Of a DNA stretch of 64,000 nt, positions 21,925 to 33,117 are shown piece by piece (the first letter of the stretch is position 1; each line of letters starts with the position of its first letter). The stretch spans positions 2,480,803 to 2,544,802 of the forward strand of contig NC_061129.1 in assembly GCF_905220365.1 (NCBI RefSeq), given 5' to 3'. The notes under the pieces are model-generated. The model did not search any database and was not told the origin of the DNA. It saw only the letters and a program-made list of their open reading frames with translations. This stretch comes from Vanessa cardui. Lineage: Eukaryota; Arthropoda; Insecta; Lepidoptera; Nymphalidae. Made by a program: the position numbers and the translations under genes.

Positions 21925-23036
21925 GTATACAGATTGTAATTCATGAGTTTTTATTATCAATAAATTATTTGTTGTATTTATTTAATAAAGTTTATTTAGT
22001 TCATTTATACATGTACTGTATCTTTTTTACACAGTATCTATTCGATTATATGTATAATAAAATACATAAAAATACTAAAACGATTAATATTGATTCGTGT
22101 ACATTCTTTACATTCGCTTACATTGAAACCTACATTTAAATTAGTCCGTGGCTTTTAGATTTAAATTTGCGTACTTTTAACTGCGTAGGTTTTTAAATTT
22201 TATTGTTTTATTGTTCGTTTTATAAGTTATTACATTTTAAATCCGAATTTACGACCACCCGCTACGCAGCGAATGAGTTTTTTGGTTCGATGTACTTTAA
22301 ATTCGGTTATGTATCTTAAAGTAGAGTTAAATACCCAAGATAAAGATTAATAATAAAATTGTGGTAATATAGTTAGAGGTAAATAGTCTTTCACTTATCT
22401 ATAAGAGATAAAAACAGTTGTTAAAAGTGTACCTTAGAAGACTTTTAATTTATAGTTAAGTGGATTGCCCTCGTGGTTGGGCTAACCCGATGCCAAGTGA
22501 CCTTCACTCCCAATAAATATTGATTTTTAATACACCTAACACTAACTCTCTTACTCTTTAAACCGAAACACAACAATACTGTTGTTGTTTGACGGTAGTA
22601 TTATTGGAACCTGTTGGAACCACCACACTTTTGGACAAAGCCCTATGATAAAATTCATAAAAAAAGCTATTTAAATGATATATATTCGTTGTTGTTATAT
22701 AAAGGAAGAAAAATAAAGAAAAGCAATTAAACACTATTAAATAAAAAAAGAAAAATCTCATTTCCGAGTTTCCAAAAACTATGCAAAGCGATATTTATGA
22801 AGATGTTATGTATTATAATGCGAGTTTAGCGTGAATAAATAGTGATGTCTGATTTCCCGCGGGATCCTAACCCGAAACGAAGGAGTATTTATCGATTTTA
22901 GATACGGTATATTACCCTCAGAAAAGGAATATTTGATATAAATTTAAGCTACGGTGTTATGAGCACTAACATTTTTGTAAATATATTTTTTGAGATTTCT
23001 AGAGTAATAGTACAGAGTAACGTCCTGTAAACAGGG
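21925..23036. other. AT-rich stretch with a family B remnant at about 22556-22650
   Basis: The only structure I can match is a decayed piece reading CGAAACACAACAATACTGTT and TTGACGGTAGTATTATTGGA, resembling the 5' third of family B in reverse. No gene seen. Confidence 0.45.
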
Positions 23037-23284
23037 TACTTATACTCATCAGATATTCTACCGCCAAATATCAGTACTCAGTGGTGTCGTGTTCCTTCGA
23101 AGGGTGACTGAGTCAGTCTTACAGGCACAAAAGACATAACATCTCAATTCCTAAGGTTGGTGGCGCATTGGCCATTAAGGAACGGTTATTGTTATATTAT
23201 TTTTTACAGCACGGTCTATGGGAGGAGGTGAGAACTTGCCATCAAGTGTTCCATTTGCTCGGCATACCTATATCATAAAAAAAG
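23037..23284 (+). mobile_element. A-tailed SINE-like repeat, family B copy 3
   Basis: Retains ACTCATCAGATATTCTACCG, AGTACTCAGTGGTGTCGTG, GACATAACATCTCAATTCC and a terminal ATCATAAAAAAA. 5' truncated and diverged. Confidence 0.85.
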
Positions 23285-24944
23285 GCTTCATGATTTGCGC
23301 ACTATTCCAAATTCTGGTTGCAGAAAAGCTATGATTGTATTTGAGTTTACTGGGTCAGAAATATATAGACAATCTGTGTTTAAGAAAGCATGTCAAACTC
23401 AAGTCTCATCAGAAATATATATATTTTTTCAAATATCTTTAAAATTCTGCATAAAGACTCCGTTAGAATATGAAAATGCTGGCAGTAAATAAATGTTCCG
23501 TTATGATAAGTGCTGGTAATAATGGCGAGTCTTTCTCAACCAAGACTACGTTTAATAGATCGCTTTCTTTCTCACAAACATAGCAATGAAATCCTTTGTT
23601 TTAATCAAATTCAGTGCTATATAATATAAAAAAGATATTTTTAAAAATAGAACGTCAAATTTGTTTCTGATCAGAACTATAGCGATCATTTTTCAAAATA
23701 AACTGTTTAACGTTCCGTTTTTATATTGAAAATGTTTTCCTCGAATAGAAGTTTACATACACTTTGTAGTTTCATGAAACGGGTCTAAGGTGAGCCGAGA
23801 CTTGAGCTTTGTACGAACATACGCAAAATATTCCCATTTTCGTATTCTGTCTTGAACAATTTAAATAAAAATACTGGGTTTTGAGAGACTAGATTTTGGG
23901 AAAACCTGCATCTATTATAATGGTGTATTAAAGTAAGCTACAAGCATATTTGAATGGATTTTATTTGACAAGTTATCCCCGTGGTTTGGCTCGGATTAAG
24001 GGGTTTGTCAAGTATTATGCATCAAAAGTAGCCCTGGACGTCAAACTAGTTTCATTAAAAATTCTATAATATTCGGCTTAGTGGATTGGCTGTGATACCA
24101 ACAGATAGATAGATAGAGTTACTTTTGCGTTTATTATATTATTTATATCATTTAATATCTATCAAATATATAAAAATAATAAATCTTTCGTGAAAGTATA
24201 CTATTAATTATAATTATTATTAGTTGCTGACGATAAAAAAAATTACTTTTTGAAAAATAATATCTTAAAATGTAATCTTGTCTTATCAGCAAAGACGAAT
24301 TAAAATGAGTATATATTCTAGATTAGTCTGCAAACTTTAGCTCACATTTAGAGATTAAGTTAAATAAAAGTTAAACAAAACGGTTTCATCCTTTTTGGCA
24401 ACGTTCAAATATTTTTATCCATTTATACTGAAATGCAAGTTTTAATTGTTTTTGTTATTTTTTCAATAATTTCATTATTGTTATAGATTGAGTAGATGTA
24501 TTTCGAATCTTAGATATATTATATATATTTTCAATGAATTAATAAATAATAATTTATATAACATCCCTTGCAGTGTTTTACCCTCATTTTAGTGAAGAAG
24601 TTTTCTTCCAAAAGTATTTATTCTTTGTTTGAATCGAATTTAAAATTAAACAATATTTAAAAAATAATCTTGATATTTAATTTGGTGAATGTATTTTTAT
24701 AATTTGTCATGAGAAGTGGGAAAAATTTCTTTAAGAAATGTGCCGTACTTAAAAGGTTGTCATTTCTTAATAGAATATATATTTTGATATATTCAGCTTA
24801 TTCAATAGCAAATGGGAAAACGTATCCGAGATTTTACTTCATGAAGGTTAGAAGTTAAAATCAACTTCTAATAGGATGGAATTTAGGTTCTATTTCAAAC
24901 AAATAAAATTGTGGATAAAATATAGGTAATATCTGGGACTATAT
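23285..24944. other. AT-rich stretch, nothing recognised
   Basis: About 1.66 kb with a short GATA run (near 24105-24117) and no gene-like or repeat-like structure that I can support. Confidence 0.45.
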
Positions 24945-25440
24945 GTGTGTCCGCAACATGGTCAAATGTCCTTTTTTGGTTGTATTAGTGGTTGGTGTTG
25001 GTATTATGAGGGTGGGGTGCATGCCAGTCACCTCCTCGCGGAGCACCCTGGGCAACGGGGCCGGCTTGAGCTTTCTCGTCGGCCACGGCTAAGAGTGGCG
25101 GAAGGGATGTCGCGGGGCTGCTCCTGGTACGTTCCTGGTCGGCGTCAGGGCGGACCATGTGAGTGGCCTCGTTGGCTAGAAGGGAGTGGGAGGGCTCGCT
25201 ACTCGAGCCTCCCAGGTGTTTTACACCGACAGTCAGCGGCGGAGCCTACCATCTTTTCCGCCGCAGGGGGTCAGCTTCGTTGACGCCCAACGGAGGACTC
25301 AGGGGAGTGGGTAGGACAGGGCCTTCTGCCCTGGCACGGGGCCCTTATGGCCCCGGTCGAGTCCCACATACCCGTCTCGGTCTCCCGGCCGGACGGGAGG
25401 CGTAAATGCCTTTACTCCTCGTAAAACAAAAAAATAAATA
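24945..25440 (+). mobile_element. GC-rich insert ending in an A-rich tail, probable retroelement fragment
   Basis: Roughly 480 bases of GC-rich sequence in a strongly AT-rich region, ending in CGTAAAACAAAAAAATAAAT. Overlapping open frames exist in several phases and none shows a domain that I recognise. Composition plus an A-rich end suggest the 3' part of a non-LTR retrotransposon (an R1-type element is possible), but that is inference. A CpG island or transferred DNA is the alternative. Confidence 0.45.
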
Positions 25441-26381
25441 AATGGTATTATAAGGGTAGTGCTACGCACTGCTTCTCTTCTCACCTCAATAGGCGCCGCA
25501 GGGATTAGGAGAGTTCTCATTGTCCTAGGAATCCCCCTAGGAGTTGCTCGCATAGGCATATACGGTATCACGATGGCAAGATGGGGGAAATGTGGCATTT
25601 TTCCAGTGAGTTAAAAAAAATGTATAACACGAGTGGTTATAAATATATAAAATTAATAATACCTGATGTAAATTGACCTTTGTTTTTTCTACTTTGTTAA
25701 GTCGCTGATAGCGAGATTGTACATCATGCAATTTATTTACATTCATAGACATCATCTAATTGCCACTATCGATTTTTTGCACGCAAACTATAATAACCAA
25801 AGCAACACCTACGTGTACAATGGAAATTCCCAATCAAATCAATCTTCCGACAATTACAATAATCAATTACGTCACGAATGGTTAACATCAGTTAATCAGA
25901 CTAATTAATGTATAATGGCACTTACGCTTCTTTACTCTTGAGTCCTCTTGAGGAAATTTCGGAAGTAAACTCGACGCAACGAACTCCCCAATTACTACCA
26001 CTATTGTTATGTTACGGTTTCAAGAGTGACCCTTGCCTGAAAATATTGTAGTCTTATTCTATAGTACATAACATAACATAGTATAGCATAACATATAATG
26101 TGATAGTGTATTCGAAACTAGATATTTCGAATTCCATTACATAAATTTGAACATCAAAAGGCAAGTAACTACAATCAAAAGTTTCAAACTACGGAGTTTG
26201 TGAAATATTTGTCGAATTTCATTTTAACTTACTTTGATATGGACCGTGAAATTAATATTAATATTAAATTCATCTCGGCGGTTTCGCGGATTAAAGAGCT
26301 CGGTTGGTCCCTACCGTCGACGTGGAGCTACGAATCGTCTGCTTACTACAACCATTTTTATTAAGATTAAGTTCAGAAAAT
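25441..26381. other. AT-rich stretch, nothing firmly recognised
   Basis: Includes a short degenerate ACATA-repeat near 26066-26100. At 25450-25600 there is a less AT-rich part (AGGAATCCCCCTAGGAGTTG) that may belong to the GC-rich element on its left. No gene seen. Confidence 0.4.
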
Positions 26382-26685
26382 TGAGACGAGATGGCCCAGT
26401 GGTTAGAACGCGTGCATCTTAACCGATGATTGCGGGTTCACCAGGCAAGCACCGCTAATTCATGTGCTTAATTTGTCTTTATAATTCATCTCGTGCTCAG
26501 CGGTGAAGGAAAACATCACGAGGAAACCTGCATGTGTCAAATTTCATAGAAATTCTGCCACATGTGTATTCCACCAACCCGCATTGGAACAGCGTGGTGG
26601 AATATGTTCCAAAACCTTCTCCTCAAAGGGAGAGCCTTTAGCCCAGCAGTGGGAATTTACAGGCTGTCGTTGTTGTCGTTGTTGT
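26382..26685 (+). mobile_element. tRNA-derived SINE, family A copy 3
   Basis: Head GAGATGGCCCAGTGGTTAG, then ATCTTAACCGATGATTGCGG; box B is shortened to GGGTTCACC by a small deletion. Body intact, ending GGGAATTTACAGGC and a (GTT)n-type tail. Approximate direct repeats TCAGAAA flank it (26373 area and 26686 area). Confidence 0.9.
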
Positions 26686-27419
26686 CAGAAATTTTTTGCC
26701 AATACTAATAACTAGTAGGCTAACTAGTAGGCTGACTGGCAAATACCTGACGGTAAGATTATAGTTATGACGTCATATTTTGTTGTTGCCTGTAGTTACA
26801 CGTAAGTACTGTTCATACTGGAATACAGTAATTAGTATTAGTTTACCAATGGAATGTGATTAATGGTTATCCAGACAGGTTCCCACAAAGCCCTTTCGGC
26901 TATTATACCATTTATTTACGAAACTGTGATTTTAAACAAATGAAACTACCCGCAAATATTCCAATGCTGGCCGAAGAATTTTGGAATTTCATTCTACATT
27001 TAGAACTGAAATTGGATTCCCGTCCAGTCTCTAAAGAGCTCGCTGTGCGTTTTGCCTAACTACATATTTTCACTTCTCTCAACTGTGTTTTATACTTAGC
27101 ATGCGAAAGACCAAAAAGTGTATAAATAAGTATTTTAGCGTCTCCATTTTGTTGCAATCGTACTTATAGTACCATCAAGAGAGATTACTTTATACAAGAA
27201 TGAAAGACGTACAGGATTTCCCAACGTTTTGAGTTATTATTCGGAAATAAACTAATGACTTTTTTTATTTGTGTTCTGTCTTATATAAGACATAATTCTT
27301 ATTCAATCATTGAATTTGTGAAAATGCAGATGGTGTTAATAACCTATTAATAAATAAAATAACTTTTGATCAATGATATCGCGTCAATTTATTGTGAAAT
27401 TGTTTATTTGGCTTTACGC
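26686..27419. other. Possible family B remnant (about 26711-26895), then unassigned DNA
   Basis: The left part keeps a weak family B pattern (GGCTGACTGGCAAATACCTG, GCCTGTAGTTACAC). The rest has no gene that I recognise; the 67-residue frame at 26856-27059 has no recognisable motif. A sequence near 27375-27400 (CAATGATATCGCGTCAA) resembles the 60.06/61.5 kb duplicated segment. Confidence 0.35.
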
Positions 27420-27615
27420 AAATCAAATCAAAATAAATTTTAATCAAGTTGCCTTTTACAAGCACTTTTGAATCGTCATTTTACAATTGAGTGAAGCTAC
27501 CACCGTTTCGGAAAGTAGATTCTACCGAGAAGAACTGGCAAGAAACTCAGTAGTTACTCTTTTTAACATTTAAAGAATACAAAGTCATGTTAATTAAATA
27601 CAATTATTTAAATTA
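27420..27615 (+). repeat. Dispersed repeat family C copy 2
   Basis: Carries CAAATCAAAATAAATTTTAA, TTTTGAATCGTCATTTTAC, GGAAAGTAGATTCTACCG and AACTCAGTAGTTACTC, closely matching 12775-12990. Confidence 0.8.
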
Positions 27616-28220
27616 ATATATCCTGCTTGGAAATCACCAGGTATTAACTTCACGCTTTTTTATCATCTATAAAATCTTGTATCGAATAATATGCTTTTTC
27701 TACCAATGTATTTTTTTACAAACGATTTGAATTTACGAAACGGCAAAGTTAAAAATGTCTCATGTTATATATCGAGATATATAAATAATATAAGCAGTAA
27801 GGGCTAAATTAATATAGGTAGGTTTTACAGAGAACAATGACAGGCTTAAATTTTACGTTTCGTTGCTCGTTACAAAGTTCAGTAGTACATAACAAAAGTA
27901 AGTTTAGTTGAATAAAAACTACCGCATCCTAAGATGTTGCATACGATATCTCAGCTCGCTTATAATGAAGCACAAGCCGCGGACTTTTTACGAAGCCACG
28001 TCAGAACCTCCCCGACAGTGTAAATTAAGTGCATCGCAATTTGGAGCGTGAACGTTTTAATGATTTTTCAAAAGATCCAGGTGGCTAAGGACTAAACTTT
28101 AAAAGCCAAAAAATGCGAGGTCTGGATTTATGTTTTCTCTTTAAATATTGTTTAAAAATTATATAATAAATAATGCATACAATTTAATACTATAGTGGAA
28201 TTAATAATAAAATAAATAAA
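27616..28220. other. AT-rich stretch, nothing recognised
   Basis: No gene, RNA or matched repeat seen. Confidence 0.45.
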
Positions 28221-28418
28221 TATGAGACAACATCACATACATTACTCTGATCCCAATGTAAGTAGCTAAAGCACTTGTGTTATGGAAAGTCAGAAGTAAC
28301 GACGGTACCACAAACACCCAGCACCCAAGACAACAACAATCGAATCGAACCCGGGACCTCGGAGTGGCGTGAAACCCATGAAAACCGGTGTACACACCAC
28401 TTGACCACGGAGGTCGTC
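28221..28418 (-). mobile_element. Second tRNA-like SINE family (D), copy 2
   Basis: On the minus strand the head reads GACCTCCGTGGTCAAGTGG, with a box B GGGTTCGATTC, followed by the body with GGGTGTTTGTGGTACCGTC and ending ATGTGATGTTGTCTCATA. Very close to the copy at 57312-57530. Confidence 0.85.
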
Positions 28419-28532
28419 AGATTAATAAATAATGTATATTTAATAATAATATTATTGATTAATAATTGCTTCTTTTGTGTTGTAAAATACTATTTCGACT
28501 AATTAATTGTTTTTCTAGAAATGTCTTCCAGT

Positions 28533-28597
28533 CCTTCTCCTCAAAGGCCCTTAGCCCAGTTGTGGGAAATTTACAGGTTGTTATTGTTGGTTGTTTT
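28533..28597 (+). mobile_element. 3' fragment of a family A SINE (copy 4)
   Basis: CCTTCTCCTCAAAGGCCC, TTAGCCCAGTTGTGGGAAA, TTTACAGG and a TTG-rich tail match only the last quarter of the SINE; the rest is absent, as expected of 5' truncation. Confidence 0.8.
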
Positions 28598-29188
28598 AAT
28601 TGAATTCGATTTTTATTTTGCCATTATAAATATTCAATGTGTGATTGTTAATAGTCTGTGAAAAAATCAATAGTATCATGCAATTTTGCTGATTCCCTTG
28701 AATAATAAATAATATAATATGCATAAAAAAATTGTCACAAGTTAGAAAGGAACATTATTACTATTTATAACATATAATTTTTCCCCGATGCGTCGCTAGT
28801 GAATATATAAGAACGTATACCCAAGTTTGAGCTTTAAATTCAATACTTCAAAAAAATTCTGTGGTCGGCCATTTTGTATATTATTTTGTATATATATGTG
28901 AAATCGTTTTGTAAATTATATTTTCACGGAGGTAGTTTGGAAAATACTGTCTGGATGCAACCAATGAATGACTACTTATTAATTAAAATTTTATACCTGA
29001 ATGCGTTTTGATGAGGCTCGACGCAATACTTGTGTAAACTCATATTGTACAAAGGGATTATTCGTTTTTTAATGTATATATAATTATAATACATACTATG
29101 ATCCCTCCAGTTACCTACTAACGTGTGTTTAAGCAGGAATAATTTTAGTTTAGACACCGGCTCCGAATATAGCAATAACTATATATTT
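28598..29188. other. AT-rich stretch, nothing recognised
   Basis: No gene or matched repeat seen. Confidence 0.45.
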
Positions 29189-29457
29189 ACTTGGTGATAG
29201 GGCTTTGTTCAAGCCCGTCTGGGTAGGTTGCCCACTCATCAGTTATTCTACTGCCAAAAAAAGGTTTGAAGGGGGAGTGAGCCAGTGTAACTTCAGGCAC
29301 AAGGGACATAACATCTTAGTTCCCAAGTTTGGTGGCACATTGACGATGTAAGGAACACTTAATATTTCTTACAACGTATTTGTCTATCGGTGATGGTGAC
29401 CACTTATCACCAGGTGGCCCATTTGCTCGTTCACTAACCTATAGAATAAAAAAAAAA
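29189..29457 (+). mobile_element. A-tailed SINE-like repeat, family B copy 4
   Basis: Opens ACTTGGTGATAGGGCTTTGT, continues with GTGAGCCAGTGTAACTTCAG and GACATAACATCTTAGTTCCC, and ends in a 9-base A tail. Near full length. Confidence 0.9.
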
Positions 29458-29465
29458 CTAAGTTA

Positions 29466-29658
29466 TATACATGTAAATCGATTTTAAGTAGTTTTATACC
29501 ATATTTTTCATTTTATTATACTTACTATTGGAGGACTATAAAAATATTTTGAATACGCAGTTATTTTTATAACTTTTTAGTGCATATTAATTTCTTTTAA
29601 AGTAGTGTTTTGATTGAAGTCGGTTTTTCTTTTTGTTAAAATTTTTATTTATTCGTTC
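29466..29658. repeat. Single arm of the long foldback element (family F)
   Basis: Runs from ATCGATTTTAAGTAGTTTTA to GAAGTCGGTTTTTCTTTTTG and TTAAAATTTTTATTTATT, matching the right arms of the foldbacks at 33118-33408 and 59367-59955. No left arm is present, so it is a solo arm or half-deleted copy. Confidence 0.8.
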
Positions 29659-30020
29659 TATTAGTTTTTACACCAAAAAAAAAATCTTCAAACACATGTA
29701 TGGTATTCAATCAGGAAATATTTTATATTCACATTTTTATTTTCGTTTTTGAAGAAAAACCATTACCTGTTCCTTTGCCCTTTCGTTAAAAACGCGTTCA
29801 TTAAGCGACGCTAACGAGAACTTCAACTTGTCAAATGATCCCCGTTTTCCCCACATTTTATTGCTATAGTCTGTGGTCGCTTTAAAAAGTGAAATGTCAA
29901 CGAACTTTGAATCAGTGAACAGCACTGTAAAGGGACCCTATGAAATTATTTTCTAATGTACGGTTTTAATGACAAATTATTTTAAGGGAAAAAATTAATT
30001 CGTAATAATATTCGTATTCT

Positions 30021-30262
30021 ACATAGTATGAAACAAAGTTGCTTTCTCTGTCCCTATGTTTGTATGCTTATATTTTTAAAATATACTCTATATATATAGT
30101 AGGATAGAGTGATTTGAGAGAAAGGTTTTTGTATATAACACATGGACAGTATAGTAAAGAAATACTAATAATTATAGAAGTTTGTAATGTGTTGTCGTTC
30201 TTCGACTTCTGTAGTATATTTAGTATCAGTATTGCACCCGTGCGAAGCCGGGGAGGGTCGCT
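30021..30262 (+). mobile_element. Helitron-like 3' segment (family E), copy 1
   Basis: Starts CATAGTATGAAACAAAGTTG and ends CACCCGTGCGAAGCCGGGG then GGGTCGCTA. Several copies end CTAGT just after a short GC stem, as expected of Helitron 3' ends. No replication protein is encoded. The superfamily call rests on the 3' end only. Confidence 0.6.
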
Positions 30263-30659
30263 ATTTAAACATAAAAACGTAAAATTTGTCTTAATATGTG
30301 TCTTGCATTTTATTTTTTTATATTTTACCAAATAGTTCTTTTAATAGGAATATAGATTATTTTAATAATAACTATAATATATATTTAGCAACTCTTGATT
30401 AAAATCACGAGTATATGTATTTAATTTATAATGTAGTTTAAGCCTAAGAACAAAACAATCTACGTAATAATTGCATGCCCTAAAGATTGTTTTCATACGC
30501 ACATTCTATAGACTCATTGCAGGAGCCTGGAATTGAATGGGGACTTTGCCGCCATCCTGGAAAACGGTAACGAGGTGCATTCAACGTCCTTTGAATATCG
30601 ACTGCCGTAATCATCTAGTGTAGTGCAACCATGCGTTTTGATATTTGTAGCACTATCGC
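30263..30659. other. AT-rich stretch, nothing recognised
   Basis: No gene or matched repeat seen. Confidence 0.4.
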
Positions 30660-30737
30660 TACTGATTTTCCATAACTCAAATGCTTCACCTACTTACGTT
30701 GGGAGTAGTAATGTATGTAATGTGGTCCAATATTTAT
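30660..30737 (+). mobile_element. 3' end of a family D SINE
   Basis: Only the last part is present: ACTGATTTTCCATAACTCAA, CTACTTACGTTGGGAGTAG, AATGTATGTAATGTGGTCC. It directly abuts a family C fragment. Confidence 0.7.
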
Positions 30738-30742
30738 ATTTC

Positions 30743-30850
30743 AAAAATCAAAATCAATATAAACTTTATTCAAGTGGGCTTATACAGGCACTTTTGAATC
30801 GTCATTTAACAATTAAGTGAAGCTACAACCGGTTCGGAAAGTAGATTCTT
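30743..30850 (+). repeat. Dispersed repeat family C copy 3 (short)
   Basis: CAAAATCAATATAAACTTTA, TTCAAGTGGGCTTATACAGG and GGTTCGGAAAGTAGATTCT, then the match ends. Confidence 0.8.
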
Positions 30851-31147
30851 CTTTATATTTAAAGGCAGATCTCCATCTCTATCGGGATGTCATTTGTTTA
30901 TTATTTATTTAAGAAATAACAATAACACTATATAAAAATTAAAAGGAACAAAGGAGATTCGTCGCAGAGGTGGTAACTCGTGCAGTTGACTACCGCGCAA
31001 TAATGGCGTTCAATATTCCCGCCAACAATCGATACGACGCTTCACCAGACCGACTAGCTGTCAAATCTTGTTCCCTCGTGATTTAAATCACAAGATGGCG
31101 CTAGCGATGCGCCGTCATATTTATTAATTTATTTATACTTACGGACG
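30851..31147. other. Unassigned DNA with a GC-richer patch
   Basis: Around 30990-31110 there is a mixed-composition patch (CACAAGATGGCGCTAGCGAT). I cannot assign it to a gene or a repeat. Confidence 0.35.
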
Positions 31148-31478
31148 TATAGTACGACACATTTGGATATAGCATCGGCAAAATATGTAAACCCGATCAC
31201 ACCCGAAATAAGTACGCTATCCCAAATTATCAATATTTATTACTAATGTGAATATGATCTTTACACAAACGTAATAACTTGTAATATCATATGACCTAAT
31301 ATAATCGTCAATTTGATACATCGATTAACATGCACTTGCTTTCTCGTTGAACTGACGCGAGAATCTACAGCGACGAATAGCATCGAATTTCGCGATAGGG
31401 AGCTATTGGTTGTATAAATCGGCAGTAATCGGTATTTTTGAGTTTGCCGATGCTACTTCTAAGTTGTGTCGTACTATA
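31148..31478. mobile_element. Complete MITE of the TAGTACGACAC family
   Basis: Perfectly mirrored ends: TATAGTACGACAC at the left and GTGTCGTACTATA at the right, extended inward by GCATCGGCAAA and TTTGCCGATGC. About 330 bp with no coding capacity. Copies 9181-9438 and 13509-13857 are relatives; the interior here is in opposite orientation to them. Confidence 0.88.
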
Positions 31479-32088
31479 CCGTTGCTGTTTTTTCCCAGAA
31501 TATGGGGTATTATAGCAACTTTGTTAATTAATTAGGGATTATTTATTTTACTTTTTTAACTAAAACTCTCTATAATAGAGCACAGTACATACAGCATATT
31601 CTATAGTGCATCATGCAGGATGCTATCCTTATCATTTTTCTCACGAAGAGATTCCTGAAAGAAGCGTTATTTTTTTGTAACTTGTTACTTTTCTTTTACT
31701 TTATAAAATAAAATAATGTCGTCTCATTCGCCGGTTACCTCGTGGTCATAGCGTGTCTGTGTCACTGTGACATGTCACGCTTTCATATCGGCGTTCCGAG
31801 GCACACACAGCGTCGACGGTTCTTCGAAAATCTGACAAGCGTTGGTATATCGCTTTAATAGTTATAGAACTCTGCTACAAGGATAAACTGACTGGCTGTT
31901 GACCTATTTCAGTGACTCAAGACAACGTATGTATGGATATTATTTATAGTCGTTATTGCTGTTATTTTTGATTTGTAAACAATTCCAATTTTGAATATTC
32001 AACTAAACAAACGAACAGACCAACTTATGCATGTGTTATATTAGTAAGGATATTCTTTAATAAATATTTCCTTTGATACTACAATCAC
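31479..32088. other. Unassigned DNA
   Basis: 31720-31860 is less AT-rich (TTCGCCGGTTACCTCGTGG; GCGTCGACGGTTCTTCG) but has no frame or repeat match that I can support. Confidence 0.35.
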
Positions 32089-32391
32089 TACATAGTATAA
32101 AACAAAGTCGCTTTCTCTGTCCCTATTTCCCTATGAATGCTAAAATTTTTAAAACTACGCAACGGATTTTGATACGGTTTTAAATAGATAGAGTGATTCG
32201 AGAGGAAGGTTTTTGTGTATAATACATGGACAATATAGTAAAATATGAAGCAATCAATAAAAATATCAATAAAATATAGTAAAATACAAACAATCATTTT
32301 AGGAGTTTGTAATGTGATGTCGTAAATAAAAAAAATCTGTCGTATATTTAGTATCAGTATTGCGCCCGTGCGAAGCCGGGGCGGCGCTAGT
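32089..32391 (+). mobile_element. Helitron-like 3' segment (family E), copy 2
   Basis: Opens CTACATAGTATAAAACAAAG, contains CAACGGATTTTGATACGG, and ends TGCGCCCGTGCGAAGCCGGG then GCGCTAGT. The CTAGT terminus is intact. Confidence 0.65.
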
Positions 32392-33117
32392 ATTTATTAA
32401 GATAAAATATGTGATTTCAAATACTTGATTAAGAAAGTACGTCAAATAAAAAAGTTAAGATACTTTTCAGGCAAGAATGTTCATTTTCGACCCGGTGGTA
32501 TTTTTTACTTTGACTTATAATAAGTATAGTAATGCTATTGAATAAATTTGACAAAGCGAAGACATAAAACAGAGCTAAGTGTAAGGCTTGTACCCAGAAC
32601 CCCATCACGATGCATCTCACGAGACCACAATTAAGAAGAGCTTAAAAGACATAAATTCGGAAAAGTCGCTCTTTGAAATTTTAATGGCGGCGCATGCGTT
32701 CGGAAATTGTAATTGTAAATCTTTTAAACTGGTCCATAATTGCCACTTAAAGAGGAACTTTCAAAACTTTTACATTTGTACTGAAATCGTAATGAATTAT
32801 TTGTTGTAATTATATCGAGAAGTGAATGAAGCCTTAAAATACTTTTGTTAACCGAAAGTATTTTTGGAATAATTCTTGGAATGAGATAGTTATGCTTATA
32901 CATATGTGAAAATTTTTAAGTTTGTAAGTTTGCCTGCCTCCCGGGAAAATATATTTGATGCTACAAAAAAAATGCACATATTTATATATGGACTGGACAA
33001 AAAGATTAAAGTTTATTTACATTTAATAATTTGTAAACAAGGAATATTAAAAGTGTGGGGATATTATGAACATATTATATTATAATATATAAATAGAATT
33101 GTAAATAAATTATTACG
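32392..33117. other. AT-rich stretch, nothing recognised
   Basis: No gene or matched repeat seen. Confidence 0.4.

Noticed and set aside
21675..22139. 154-residue plus-strand frame
   Set aside because: Its first half is a family B repeat read backwards; the rest is low-complexity AT-rich sequence.
26382..26460. tRNA-like sequences (box A and box B) as independent tRNA genes
   Set aside because: Each is the head of a SINE with a conserved non-tRNA body and tail; none folds as an obvious complete standalone tRNA. The same applies to all family A and D copies.
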